Shown: piece by piece, positions 30,119 through 38,996 of the stretch
Position numbering within the stretch: position 1 is the stretch's first letter
Layout: every line of letters begins with the position of its first letter
Assembly (NCBI GenBank): GCA_029573715.1
Contig: JAKQDR010000172.1
Span: 1-64,000, forward strand
DNA from: a bacterium
Lineage (GTDB): Bacteria > Patescibacteriota > Microgenomatia > UBA1406 > GWC2-37-13
DNA: 64,000 bases
Reading direction: 5' to 3'
Made by a program: the position numbers and the translations under genes
Notes under the pieces: generated by a model
Seen by the model: the letters and a program-made list of their open reading frames with translations, nothing else
The model's database searches: none
What the model was told of the DNA's origin: nothing

Positions 30119-32143
30119 ATGTCTCAAAAACTTCTATCAATCATCATTGTCGTGCTGGTCGGGCTTCTTCTGTATACACGATTTGTAAACCTAGACTGGG
30201 GGTTGCCCTACCCTATGCATCCCGATGAGCGCAACATGGCTGATGCGCTCATGCGCCTTGATTGTAAAGACCCGGAAGCCTTTTTTGTCGGATATTTTAC
30301 TGACGGCCCCTCAAATGCTCTTAGGTTGCTTCTTGAGGGCAGACACAGCGTTTCCCCATCAAAAGTAAGTTGTTTAAATCCCGAGTTTTTTGCATATGGA
30401 CAGTTGAGCCTCTACCTCGGGTTTGGGTTGGCGCATGGGTTTCATGGTTTGCGTGTGCTTTTAGGTGAGGCGCTTGCGGGGAGCTCGCTGACCTTTTGGG
30501 ATGCAGTGATGGGCCTTCGCATCATATCGGCAGTGGCATCTTGTTTCACTCTGGTTGTTGTGATGCGCATTCTATCTGTATTACATCCCTCATTTAAACG
30601 TTTTGAATTTCGCATTGTGGCGTTTCTAAGCTTGGTTTTTTCCCCGGTGCTTATTCAGTCGGCGCATTTTGGTACGACTGAATCACTGCTTATGTTGTGG
30701 TATGCACTGCTTGTCCATCGGGCGCTTATCGCTCTTGCGCGTCCGCACATCCTTCGATCTGATGTTCTTATCATGGGATCTATCGTGGGGTTGGCAGTTG
30801 CGACCAAAACCTCATCTCTACTCTTTTTACTGATACCGGGAGTCGTGATCTTTGTGAAAGTGTTGGCAGGAGCATGGGCTGAAATACAAAGTATGTGTTC
30901 AGTCTCAAAAAACACTCAATCAGACGCTCTGCTTGCTTCAACCACACCATCTTCTTCATTAGGCACGGGGCACACAGAGGGAGAAGTCAAAAAGCAGTCC
31001 ACACACACAATACTAGCCTATGGTTGGGTTTTTGCCGTGGCACGCACATGGCTTCAAATGGTGGTAGTACTTGTTGCATATGCAGTGTATTTGGTGCTTG
31101 TTTCAGGGGTTATTGCGTATGTGTATTCTCCGCATAATCTCATTTCTTTGCAAGAGCTTCTCAGCAGTATGCAATATGAAGGCGATGTAGCGTTGGGCCG
31201 ATATGTCGCATTTTATACCCGTCAATTTTTATATGAGCTTCCTTTGCTGTTTCATGGAGAACACGTGTTTGCGTATGCCTTAGGCCCGGTTGTATCTCTT
31301 TTGGCACTTTCGGGGTTTATCATGCTTCCTTATCGTCAGGGGTCTAATGTAATACGACTTTCAATACTGTTGCTTTTTGCTTTTACCATGGGGTGGTATG
31401 CCAAATGGACTCGTTTTCTTGCGCCAACCTATCCGCTTCTTATCGCTATGGCATTGCTTGCGCTGGCACATGCGTATGAACAAATAAATACTCATGCCGC
31501 AAATAAACCAATCCCCCCCATCAAAATGAAGGTACTGGGGGTGCTTTTTGCGGTTTCCATGATTCTCCCCGGTATGGCGTTTTTAACGGTATACACAAGC
31601 CGTGATGTTCGCTTTGTAGCATCAGATTGGGTGTATCAAAATGTCAAACCCGGATCTATTGTCCTTTCAGAAACTGCCAATGTTATTGATGTCCCGGTGC
31701 CTGATGTGGCAGGCAAAAAACGCGCACCCGACGCATTTTCCATTCAATATATTTCATTTAATTTTTACGATGTAGACTCTAATCCGGCTCTTCAGACGCA
31801 GCTTCAAAAACACATTGCAGATGCAGACTATATTTTCGTGCCTTCACGCCGTGTATATTACAATCATACGTGTGTGGGGCTTGATGGCATGCACACCAAT
31901 ACGCGTCATAGCGAGCGCAAATGCGAATTATTGAATGAGTCATATCCGGTGCTCACCAAATACTACGAAGATTTATTCTCCGGAAAATTGGGCTTTGAGA
32001 AAGTTGCCGAGTTTACCTCCTACCCACGTATAGAACTATTGGGGCAGACGATAGTTTCATTTCCAAATGAAGAAGCTGAGGAAACCTTCACGGTGTTTGA
32101 CCATCCGGTGATGCGGATATACAAGCGGGCTGAAAAGCCATAA
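30119..32143 (+). CDS. GT-C membrane glycosyltransferase (PMT/ArnT-like, GT39-type)
   Basis: 674 aa from the ATG at 30119 (MSQKLLSII). About ten to twelve membrane helices fill residues 5-480, and a soluble domain of about 170 residues closes the protein. The first outer loop carries MHPDERN, the acidic catalytic motif typical of GT-C enzymes that use polyprenyl-phosphate sugars. The product probably transfers a sugar to a surface protein or lipid on the outer face; the Thr/Pro-rich stalk proteins in this window are natural candidate acceptors, but this is inference. Confidence 0.8.
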   Translation: MSQKLLSIIIVVLVGLLLYTRFVNLDWGLPYPMHPDERNMADALMRLDCKDPEAFFVGYFTDGPSNALRLLLEGRHSVSPSKVSCLNPEFFAYGQLSLYLGFGLAHGFHGLRVLLGEALAGSSLTFWDAVMGLRIISAVASCFTLVVVMRILSVLHPSFKRFEFRIVAFLSLVFSPVLIQSAHFGTTESLLMLWYALLVHRALIALARPHILRSDVLIMGSIVGLAVATKTSSLLFLLIPGVVIFVKVLAGAWAEIQSMCSVSKNTQSDALLASTTPSSSLGTGHTEGEVKKQSTHTILAYGWVFAVARTWLQMVVVLVAYAVYLVLVSGVIAYVYSPHNLISLQELLSSMQYEGDVALGRYVAFYTRQFLYELPLLFHGEHVFAYALGPVVSLLALSGFIMLPYRQGSNVIRLSILLLFAFTMGWYAKWTRFLAPTYPLLIAMALLALAHAYEQINTHAANKPIPPIKMKVLGVLFAVSMILPGMAFLTVYTSRDVRFVASDWVYQNVKPGSIVLSETANVIDVPVPDVAGKKRAPDAFSIQYISFNFYDVDSNPALQTQLQKHIADADYIFVPSRRVYYNHTCVGLDGMHTNTRHSERKCELLNESYPVLTKYYEDLFSGKLGFEKVAEFTSYPRIELLGQTIVSFPNEEAEETFTVFDHPVMRIYKRAEKP

Positions 32144-32199
32144 GCAGTATAAGAAGCAGTACAAGTGCTAAAAGCTAAATTCTGATTGTGATACGGTGA

Positions 32200-32574
32200 C
32201 TATCTATCTGACGCAAGGTATACATTTATGGTTACAGACTCAGCACAGGGTAGTTGTTCATTCAATTTTTTAATATCACTTTCTGCTACACGAGCTAAGG
32301 GGTGTAAGGATATTCTTGCTATCACAGAGGCCTGCTCGCCCGGGTTAAGCTTACTGCCTCCCAATGGCATCTTCGAACAGCCTCCTATGAAATGAAATCT
32401 ATTATCTTTCCCCGTAGACGCCGTACATTGTCTACAGGCAGGGAGATATTGTGTGGAAGCGGTGCAGGGTTTGCCTTGAGCCATGGATAGTCTGCCGGAA
32501 ACTGTTATTGTTCCCCCAACGACATCCCCAGTCGTAATTTGATTAGGAGTGTATTGCGCCTCAACCTGTGCCAT
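32200..32574 (-). CDS. Small hypothetical protein, 124 aa
   Basis: No family recognised. The ATG at 32574 (MAQVEAQYT) is preferred because a TACAAT box precedes it by a few bases. Six cysteines, mostly in the middle (KPCTASTQYLPACRQCTAS), suggest a metal site or disulfides. No signal peptide. It is isolated between two rightward genes. Confidence 0.5.
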   Translation of the reverse strand: MAQVEAQYTPNQITTGDVVGGTITVSGRLSMAQGKPCTASTQYLPACRQCTASTGKDNRFHFIGGCSKMPLGGSKLNPGEQASVIARISLHPLARVAESDIKKLNEQLPCAESVTINVYLASDR

Positions 32575-32675
32575 GGGGCATTGTATCAGATAAATACCAT
32601 ACATTTGCCTTCTAAAATATATCTTGCTATAGTTATTGAGTCAGGCATTCTGCCATTAACAGTTGAATCTATCAT

Positions 32676-33413
32676 ATGAAAATTATGTATGCGTTGGTTG
32701 TCCCCGTTGTTACGTTAGTCACACTGCTTCTGGTGCAGGTGTCGGGCTTAAGTGTGCCGATGCGCATCACCATGACCACAGGTGCAAGTACTGATTTTTC
32801 TGTTGTGGGTGAAGGCAAGGTAGAAGTGGTGCCCGACACAGGATATGTTGAGGTGGGGATTACTGCCAATAAGCTTGCAACTGCTGAGGAAGCACAATCA
32901 AAAATTGCTGCGACGAATGATCAAATCGTTGAAAAAATGAAAAGCTTCGACATTGAAGCGGCTGACATTAAAACCACCAACTATTCCATAAATCCAAATT
33001 ACGATTGGTCAGAGGCTGGTGGTGGGGCGATAAACGGATACAATGGCACCGCGACACTCGCCATTAAAGTCCGCGAACCAGATATGCTTGCTGCTGTTGT
33101 GGAGTCTGCGATTGCTGCTGGCGCAACCGATGTCTACAACACCCGATTTGATGTTGAAGATCCGGCTCAATATCGTGAACAAGCCAGAACTCAAGCGATA
33201 GACAATGCAAAAGAACAAGCCCAAAAGCTTGCGTCTCAACTTGGAATAAGGCTTGGAAGAATTACCAATGTGGTAGAGTCCACGCAAAGCGGTGACAACC
33301 CCATTGCGTTCCGGACTGAGATGGGGTTTGGCGGAGGCGGAGCAGTTGCCGATATGCAAAAAGGATCTCAAGTCATTACATCCACCGTCACTCTTTATTT
33401 TGAAAAAAAGTAG
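32676..33413 (+). CDS. SIMPL-domain (DUF541) exported protein
   Basis: 245 aa. An N-terminal hydrophobic helix (residues 4-22) acts as signal or anchor. The rest fits the SIMPL domain: FSVVGEGKVEVVPDTGYVEVGI, DIKTTNYSINPNYDW, the central ARTQAIDNAKEQAQKLASQLG helix, and a final STVTLYFEKK strand. Members are periplasmic or surface proteins of uncertain function. The gene stands alone and converges on the chorismate mutase gene. Confidence 0.88.
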   Translation: MKIMYALVVPVVTLVTLLLVQVSGLSVPMRITMTTGASTDFSVVGEGKVEVVPDTGYVEVGITANKLATAEEAQSKIAATNDQIVEKMKSFDIEAADIKTTNYSINPNYDWSEAGGGAINGYNGTATLAIKVREPDMLAAVVESAIAAGATDVYNTRFDVEDPAQYREQARTQAIDNAKEQAQKLASQLGIRLGRITNVVESTQSGDNPIAFRTEMGFGGGGAVADMQKGSQVITSTVTLYFEKK

Positions 33414-33431
33414 TTCGAGGTTGTGTGGCTT

Positions 33432-33710
33432 TTAGGGCGTATCTTTTGATATTCTCGCCCTGACTTCTTTGGAGAGCGCAAAGATAGATGTGTATATTTT
33501 TGGTATCCATTTTTTAAGCAGTGGTTCATTGCACTGCGCAAGTAGGCGCTGCATGACAGCTTCTTCACGCGCCTCATCAGTAAGCGGAGCTTGAGTTTGA
33601 TTTTTAATGCGTGCAGCTTCCTGCGCAAGCATCACGCGCTCCTGAAGAAGTTTAATAATGTGGTCATCCACATGGTCAATGCGGGTTCTGATTCCGTTAA
33701 GATCTCTCAT
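33432..33710 (-). CDS. Chorismate mutase, AroQ type
   Basis: 92 aa, all helical. LNGIRTRIDHVDDHIIKLLQERVMLAQ supplies the N-terminal Arg and Asp of the family, IKNQTQAPLTDEAREEAV the central Lys and helix 2. It converts chorismate to prephenate. It is the third gene of the Phe operon, 25 bases after prephenate dehydratase, so the two steps to phenylpyruvate are encoded next to each other but as separate proteins and not as the enterobacterial P-protein fusion. Confidence 0.92.
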   Translation of the reverse strand: MRDLNGIRTRIDHVDDHIIKLLQERVMLAQEAARIKNQTQAPLTDEAREEAVMQRLLAQCNEPLLKKWIPKIYTSIFALSKEVRARISKDTP

Positions 33711-33735
33711 ATGTATAACAAATGATATATGATAA

Positions 33736-34299
33736 CTACAATTGTTTTACCATATAGACAAAGCGCGTATAGTTTTGAAGCGTGTCCTCGATATTTTCGG
33801 CGACTACTTGAAGATCATACCACTGGCAAGCCTCCTTGCTTGCGATGGCTGCAATTGACACATCTTCAGCCGTTGCAATCATGTGTGCTGCGGTTGCAGT
33901 ATCATCACATTCTATCTGTCGTATCCACGGATAGCGCTTCAGAAAATGCTCACATTGCGCCAGTGCCTTAGGATGAGAATACACAGTGTGTATTTCTCTG
34001 ATTCTCTGTGTTTCACCTAAATTGCTTGGTTTTGCAAGGAGAAAATGCTCAACCTTAAGACGCTGCTCTCCCATAATGCGGACCGCTGAAGAACTAAGCA
34101 AATCAAGAGTTTCTTGGATGGGGCCTGCAAGGGTGTTTTTAATAGGCACCACACCAATATCCGCAATTCCCTCCTGCACCTCTTTGAAAATTTGTGCAAA
34201 TGTTGCACATCCCCTATAGGTATGATGTGCGCCATAGGCGCCATATGCGGCAATATAGCTAAATGACCAGGGTTTGCCTAAATATGCGATGATGCTCAT
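33736..34299 (-). CDS. pheA: Prephenate dehydratase without ACT domain
   Basis: 187 aa. Seen: IAYLGKPWSFSYIAA, GIADIGVVPIKNTLAG, VYSHPKALAQCEHFL, DDTATAAHM, and NIEDTLQNYTRFVYM with the Thr-Arg-Phe of the active site. It converts prephenate to phenylpyruvate. The usual C-terminal ACT domain that binds Phe for feedback inhibition is absent: the protein ends just after the TRF motif. The family's IENS reads IKNT here. Second gene of the operon under the Phe attenuator. Confidence 0.93.
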   Translation of the reverse strand: MSIIAYLGKPWSFSYIAAYGAYGAHHTYRGCATFAQIFKEVQEGIADIGVVPIKNTLAGPIQETLDLLSSSAVRIMGEQRLKVEHFLLAKPSNLGETQRIREIHTVYSHPKALAQCEHFLKRYPWIRQIECDDTATAAHMIATAEDVSIAAIASKEACQWYDLQVVAENIEDTLQNYTRFVYMVKQL

Positions 34300-34353
34300 A
34301 TGTGTATTACATTGTTAGTGCGGGCCTCTTCCATTTTAATGTCATATGCTTAA

Positions 34354-35397
34354 TTACTCATAACCTTTAACTTCACGTAGCTTTTGTGGTCCATTTACAA
34401 CTGAGTGTGGATCCGCATCCGGTTGAACGAGTGGTCGCTCCCTCCCCACCGCCTCACATATTTTTGCCACTTCATCAACGGAAATGTGTTGCTGGGTGTC
34501 TGTCTCAGATGGCCCTGCCTCAATAAGCGCGCCATCATACGCATATCCGCTATCATCCGGCATGCGCATGAGCATCGCTTCTATTGTGGCATCGACAATT
34601 CTGTCACGTCTTTTGGGCCCCAAGCTATGCGAAGGGTCAAAGTATATGCGTGCCTGAGGATATCGCCGTTTGAGGCGGACTGCCGCGGCATGAAGTGGTG
34701 CATTACGATTTTTCCCCTTCCCCTCAACTTCTACACCACGCTGTATGAATACGTGTTTTTCAATTGGGAGGGCGGTCCAACTTTCAAGGTGTGCCCAAGT
34801 CTCCTCCATTGATGAGGTACGCGCATTTTGTGTGTCTTGAGCAGTGGCAAGCGGGCAATCCCCCAGCCATTTAGGGTTTTTAATACCCACCAACCAGCGC
34901 GGGTGCTTTGCTGCATATGCCCCCATGGTCATGTAGTGATGTCCAAGCGCATTCACCGATGGACCCCATATCATCACCGGTGCATGGCCAAGCATGCGTG
35001 AAAGTGGGGGGAGTTGTACATGAGGGTCACAAATTTCAGTTGTAATAGCGAGGCCGGTGCGCTCATAGATGGTGCCTGCCATAATCACACTGGGCGGAAT
35101 TTCGAGATGATTTGCAAATCCGCCCATAATTAGTGTTCTGGCATTTCGTTCATACGTATCCCAATCGATACCCATCCCATTACCGCTTGGATCACGCCTG
35201 CTTCGAGATTTAAGCCCTACATCGCGTGTCGCACATACACCATTCACCATCTCTCCATCTGGGTTACGCACCCTGATACGCGCAATGTCATATATTGCCT
35301 GCATACCCGCATCGCTTATCGAGCAGGGGCCCGCTATGATGGTGCACGGTGCATTTTGTATTTCTGTAAGCATATAGTGAAATGAATTTTTAACCAT
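34354..35397 (-). CDS. 3-deoxy-7-phosphoheptulonate (DAHP) synthase, divergent
   Basis: 347 aa. It has the DAHP/KDO8P synthase barrel landmarks: TIIAGPCSI, TTEICDP, WGPSVNALGHHYM, VGIKNPKWLGD, HVFIQRGVE, IYFDPSHSLGPKR and DGALIEAGPSETDTQQH. The family call is secure; DAHP rather than KDO8P synthase is chosen from context, since it heads an operon with chorismate mutase and prephenate dehydratase and is preceded by a Phe-codon attenuator. The sequence is clearly divergent from AroG and from type Ib enzymes. The ATG at 35397 lies two bases past the attenuator U-tract; Met9 is an alternative start. Confidence 0.85.
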   Translation of the reverse strand: MVKNSFHYMLTEIQNAPCTIIAGPCSISDAGMQAIYDIARIRVRNPDGEMVNGVCATRDVGLKSRSRRDPSGNGMGIDWDTYERNARTLIMGGFANHLEIPPSVIMAGTIYERTGLAITTEICDPHVQLPPLSRMLGHAPVMIWGPSVNALGHHYMTMGAYAAKHPRWLVGIKNPKWLGDCPLATAQDTQNARTSSMEETWAHLESWTALPIEKHVFIQRGVEVEGKGKNRNAPLHAAAVRLKRRYPQARIYFDPSHSLGPKRRDRIVDATIEAMLMRMPDDSGYAYDGALIEAGPSETDTQQHISVDEVAKICEAVGRERPLVQPDADPHSVVNGPQKLREVKGYE

Positions 35398-35399
35398 AC

Positions 35400-35424
35400 A
35401 AAAAACCCCGCCTTGCGGCGGGGT
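35400..35424 (-). terminator. Phe attenuator terminator hairpin
   Basis: Minus strand: ACCCCGCC, loop GCAA (GNRA), GGCGGGGT, then TTTTTT. This eight-base-pair perfect stem with U-tract ends two bases before the DAHP synthase ATG. As a terminator inside a 5' leader it makes sense only if conditional. Its 5' arm and loop (35411-35426) also pair with 35459-35474, the antiterminator. Confidence 0.95.
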
Positions 35425-35480
35425 GTGTATTGCTTTTGTTATGACGTTATGCCATAAGACACCTCACCGCAAGGTCGCGG
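35411..35480 (-). promoter_or_regulatory. Phe attenuator antiterminator and pause hairpin
   Basis: Segment 2 (35459-35474, CCTTGCGGTGAGGTGT) lies inside the leader ORF. It pairs with segment 3 (35411-35426, ACACCCCGCCGCAAGG) over 16 positions: 14 Watson-Crick, one G-U, one mismatch. Segment 3 overlaps the 5' arm of the terminator, so the two folds exclude each other. An early hairpin, CCGC with GCGG (35467-35480), competes with segment 2 from the other side. This is the classical 1:2, 2:3, 3:4 layout. Confidence 0.9.
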
Positions 35481-35515
35481 GTAAAGAAAAAAGTAAAGAA
35501 CTTTTGAGATGTCAT
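35447..35515 (-). CDS. pheL: Phe leader peptide, 22 aa
   Basis: A 22-codon ORF from ATG 35515 to TAA 35449-35447. Residues 6-11 are FFTFFF, so five of six consecutive codons are Phe (TTC TTT ACT TTT TTC TTT). Downstream codons run through antiterminator segment 2, and the stop lies just before the terminator. With low Phe-tRNA the ribosome stalls on the Phe codons, segment 2 pairs with segment 3, and the operon is read; with ample Phe-tRNA the ribosome reaches the stop, covers segment 2, and the terminator forms. Same logic as enterobacterial pheL, but the peptide is unrelated in sequence outside the Phe run. Confidence 0.92.
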   Translation of the reverse strand: MTSQKFFTFFFTRDLAVRCLMA

Positions 35516-35521
35516 AGGGGG

Positions 35522-35530
35522 ATTATAGCA
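35522..35530 (-). promoter_or_regulatory. pheL extended -10 promoter, leaderless
   Basis: Minus strand TGCTATAAT, then CCCCCT, then the leader-peptide ATG at 35515. With a start about seven bases past the -10, the first transcribed base would be the A of the ATG. No strong -35; the extended -10 would compensate. Confidence 0.8.
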
Positions 35531-35549
35531 GATTATTTTTTATGCAACT

Positions 35550-35999
35550 TTAGATTGGGATTTCAAGAAATAAACTGAGAATAATGAGCCCTGATATTAT
35601 GATGCCAGAAATTATTGCATACAGAGTGTTTTGTATTGTCAATAATCTCTGTTGTCTGACTTTAAAAATAATGAAAAGGCTTATCGGCATAAGTAGTAAT
35701 TGTGAAAAAAGGCCTGGCGAATAATTACGCTGCATTATCGTGCTTACTATATGAAATATTCCGTTTGTAAAGATAAGTGCTTGCATTCCAGTAGAAAGGA
35801 ACACGCCCCAGGCTCTTTTTTTATATGTGCCGATTAAAATGAGAGAATATGGTATCAGAAGGGCGATATGAGAAATAATATACCAATTATTTGACGTAGT
35901 GCCAAAATATTCAGTGGCCCATTTGGGAAACCCAATAATATATTCCTCTGCAAAGTGCATCAAAACTGCGAGCTGTAAAATCGAGATTATTTTATGCAT
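35550..35999 (-). CDS. HXXEE-domain membrane protein
   Basis: 149 aa, about four membrane helices. The defining motif is in the first helix (LMHFAEEYIIGFPKW, H-x2-E-E), and NGIFHIVSTI followed by YSPGLFSQLLLMP fits the family's second conserved block. HXXEE proteins have no established function; the conserved residues suggest a metal site within the membrane. Its start overlaps the stop of the acetyl-CoA synthetase gene by eight bases, and its end is 20 bases before the pheL promoter. Confidence 0.75.
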   Translation of the reverse strand: MHKIISILQLAVLMHFAEEYIIGFPKWATEYFGTTSNNWYIISHIALLIPYSLILIGTYKKRAWGVFLSTGMQALIFTNGIFHIVSTIMQRNYSPGLFSQLLLMPISLFIIFKVRQQRLLTIQNTLYAIISGIIISGLIILSLFLEIPI

Positions 36000-38106
36000 T
36001 GTTGGCTATGATGATCCTCCCATCAAGCACTCGCACTCCCTGCTCTTTCGGCAGTACCAGTATGGGGTTTATATCAAGCTCTTGAATTTCGGGGAAATCA
36101 GTGACAAGCTGTGAGATGCGCAGTAAACACTCGGTGAGTGCCGCGCGATCAAGCGGGTCCATCCCGCGTACTCCCTCAAGCAGTTTAGATGCTTTTACCT
36201 CCCGGAGCATCTCATCAACATCCTGCGCTGTGAGCGGTGCCAATCGGAATGCCACATCTTTCAGCACTTCAACAAAAACCCCACCAAGCCCTACCATCAC
36301 CATATGGCCAAGTGCCGGATCTTTATTTACCCCAATCACGAATTCAAATCCGTCTTTAGGCGCCATCTCCATCGCGAGCACTCCATCAAGGTGTGCATGG
36401 GGCGCTTTTTGTGAAACCACCTGAAGCATCGCTTCATATGATGCGGGGATATCGTGGGGTGCAACATGTAGTTTTACACCTCCTACATCTGTTTTGTGGA
36501 CAATATCTTTTGAAATGATCTTAAGCGCCACTGGATAGTTCACACTTTCGGCAAGCGCGTGTGCTTCCGCAACTGTGTGTATGTGCGTGCTTTTAAGCAG
36601 GGGGAGCCCATACGCGTCAAGCACGGCAAGTGCTTCCGCCTCCGGCAAAAAGGTTCTTCCTTCCGCTTTCGCACGTTGTAATATACCCTCTACCTCGCTC
36701 TTTCTTACGTTGTTGAGCGTTGGAGTGTGTAGATCGGTTGCACGTGTTTGGTTGTAAAATTGGTAAAGCGCCGCCATCGCATGAGCCGCAGATTCGGGAA
36801 AAAGCATATTTGCCACGTTGTGCCGTTGGAGTATTGCATCGCCCTCATAAATGCTTTTTGCTCCCATGAAAGATGCTATCAGTGGTTTGCCACCTTTTGC
36901 CCGGGCATTGCTCACCGTAATTGCAATTTGTGCAACGTCTGTCATGGATTGAGGGGTGAGAATGGTGATGATGCCATCAACATCCGGGTCTGCAATGATT
37001 GCATTAAGGGCTGTTTCGTATCGGTCAGATTGAGCATCGCCCAACACATCCACCGGGTTTTTCATATTTGCGGCTGGGGGCAGACTAGATGCAAGGATAC
37101 GTTGTGTATCTTGATTGAAAACAGCAAGTGTCAAATCATTTGAAGCAACCTCGTCAGCGACAAGCACCCCGGGCCCTCCGGCATTGGTCACAATGGCGAT
37201 GCGATTGCCTTTTAGTTCTCCATTATGCGCAAACGCCGCCGCATATACAAAAAGCTCTTCAACGGTGCTCACTCGTATAACTCCCGCCTGTTTAAAAAGC
37301 GCGTCATAGGCGGTGTCGTTTCCTGCAAGTGCGCCGGTGTGTGAGGCAGATGCAGATGCTCCGGCGGCGGTTCGCCCTGCTTTGAGTGCGATGATGGGCT
37401 TTCTGTTGGCACCTGACGTGAGGGTGCGTACTTGTGAAATAAATCTGTCCGCACCATTGAGGCTTTCAATATAAAGCAGTATCACCTTTGTTTGCTCATC
37501 GTGGGCAAGATACTCCAAAAACTCAACTTCATCAATGCACGCCTTGTTTCCCACACTGGCAAATTTTGAGAATCCAATACCGTACTCTTCGGCATAATCC
37601 AAAACTGATGCGCACAGCGCTCCGCTTTGAGATACAAATGCGACATTGCCGGTGCGTGCAGGCACCTTGGCAAATGAAATATTGAGATTGCTATGCGGAT
37701 TGATGATACCCAAACAGTTTGGCCCGATGAGCGTGATGCCATACTCTTTGGCAACGGTTTGAAGCTCGCTTTCAAGCACTGCGCCTTCCGGCCCGGCCTC
37801 TTTAAATCCTGCAGATATCACCACCACCGCGTGGGTGCCTGCTTGCCCCACTTCCCGAAGCGCCTGAGGAACCTTAGGTGCAGGTATGATAATTACTGCC
37901 AAATCAACGGGTTTTCCAATTTCAGCCATCGAAGTGTAGGTGGTCATGCCAAGAATGGGCTCCCCTTTTGGATTAATGGGATAGATATGGCCTTTGTATC
38001 CTTGAGTGTGCAAATTGCGGATAACATCATTGCTTACTGAGCCCGGACGTGTTGATGCGCCAATGATAGCGATTGATGAGGGGTTAAAAAGAGTGTTAAA
38101 GTGCAT
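35992..38106 (-). CDS. ADP-forming acetate-CoA ligase, fused alpha-beta
   Basis: 704 aa. Domains in order: CoA-binding (IAIIGASTRPGSVSNDV), succinyl-CoA-synthetase-like part with the phosphorylated His in SASHTGALAGND, then the ATP-grasp beta part with ISKDIVHKTDVGGVKL, the second His, and MVGLGGVFVEVLKDV. It converts acetyl-CoA, ADP and phosphate to acetate, CoA and ATP. The ATG at 38106 is used; the upstream TTG is not needed. Together with PflA and PflB nearby it forms a substrate-level ATP module. The alpha-beta fusion in one chain is as in many archaea and CPR genomes. Confidence 0.93.
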   Translation of the reverse strand: MHFNTLFNPSSIAIIGASTRPGSVSNDVIRNLHTQGYKGHIYPINPKGEPILGMTTYTSMAEIGKPVDLAVIIIPAPKVPQALREVGQAGTHAVVVISAGFKEAGPEGAVLESELQTVAKEYGITLIGPNCLGIINPHSNLNISFAKVPARTGNVAFVSQSGALCASVLDYAEEYGIGFSKFASVGNKACIDEVEFLEYLAHDEQTKVILLYIESLNGADRFISQVRTLTSGANRKPIIALKAGRTAAGASASASHTGALAGNDTAYDALFKQAGVIRVSTVEELFVYAAAFAHNGELKGNRIAIVTNAGGPGVLVADEVASNDLTLAVFNQDTQRILASSLPPAANMKNPVDVLGDAQSDRYETALNAIIADPDVDGIITILTPQSMTDVAQIAITVSNARAKGGKPLIASFMGAKSIYEGDAILQRHNVANMLFPESAAHAMAALYQFYNQTRATDLHTPTLNNVRKSEVEGILQRAKAEGRTFLPEAEALAVLDAYGLPLLKSTHIHTVAEAHALAESVNYPVALKIISKDIVHKTDVGGVKLHVAPHDIPASYEAMLQVVSQKAPHAHLDGVLAMEMAPKDGFEFVIGVNKDPALGHMVMVGLGGVFVEVLKDVAFRLAPLTAQDVDEMLREVKASKLLEGVRGMDPLDRAALTECLLRISQLVTDFPEIQELDINPILVLPKEQGVRVLDGRIIIANNA

Positions 38107-38202
38107 AAAAAAATTCAAGATCTAATCAAAATATGATAATTTAGTAATGAGTTGCATTCTGTACCATATATTCCTTGCGTACATTGCGATCAACTTTTAT
38201 GT

Positions 38203-38931
38203 TTATCGTATGTACACATGGGGCAGATGATTTTGCAGGAGCATTTTAGCATGAGCTACTTGTTCTTTGGTGGGAGGTTTTACCCCCTCAAGTTTATAGG
38301 GTATGCCGAGCTTTTTATACTTATACGCGCCGAGTGTGTGATACGGTAGTATCTCAGCGCGCTCCACATGTTTAAAGTTTTTAAAGTATGCACTCCACGC
38401 ATTCAGATGCTCATCGCTATCTGTGTATCCGGGCACCAGCACATGCCGAAGCCACATGGTGATGCCTTTCTTTTCGCAATAATCTGCAAAGGCAAGCACA
38501 TTGCGATTTGATTTGCCGGTGAGTTCTCGGTGTTTGGCATCGTCCAGGTGTTTTACATCAAGTATCACGAGGTTTGTGTGTGCTAATAGGTGCTCAATAT
38601 GTGCATCAATTACAAGTGCGCCATTGGTATCAAGTGCTGTGTGTATGCCACGTGCCTGAAGTGTCTCAAATAACACTCCCAGGGCCTCTGCCTGAAGAAT
38701 GGGCTCCCCACCCGATGCAGTCACTCCCCCTTTCTCTCCAAAATACACCCGCTCCTTCTCTACTTTTTCAACAATCTCATCAACGGTCATCATGGTGCCC
38801 CCGGTCATCGCCTGAGTGTCGGGATTGTGGCAATACAAACAGCGAAGTTTGCATCCTTGCAAAAAAAGCACAAATCGCACCCCGGGCCCCTCATGAGTGC
38901 CGAACGTTTCTATGGAGTGAACGCGAAGCAT
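38203..38931 (-). CDS. pflA: Pyruvate formate-lyase activating enzyme (radical SAM)
   Basis: 242 aa from the ATG at 38931 (MLRVHSIETFGTHEGPGVRF); the ORF start at 38940 is TTG. The [4Fe-4S] motif is CKLRCLYCHNPD (CxxxCxxC), and GEPILQAEAL and DTNGALVID are typical of the family. It abstracts hydrogen from Gly of PflB to make the glycyl radical. Normally adjacent to pflB; here two unknown genes separate them by almost 2 kb. Confidence 0.94.
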   Translation of the reverse strand: MLRVHSIETFGTHEGPGVRFVLFLQGCKLRCLYCHNPDTQAMTGGTMMTVDEIVEKVEKERVYFGEKGGVTASGGEPILQAEALGVLFETLQARGIHTALDTNGALVIDAHIEHLLAHTNLVILDVKHLDDAKHRELTGKSNRNVLAFADYCEKKGITMWLRHVLVPGYTDSDEHLNAWSAYFKNFKHVERAEILPYHTLGAYKYKKLGIPYKLEGVKPPTKEQVAHAKMLLQNHLPHVYIR

Positions 38932-38996
38932 ATGAAGCAATGAAGCATATTAATATATATGGGCATTATATCGTGAAATGAAAGAATGTGAAGTTA

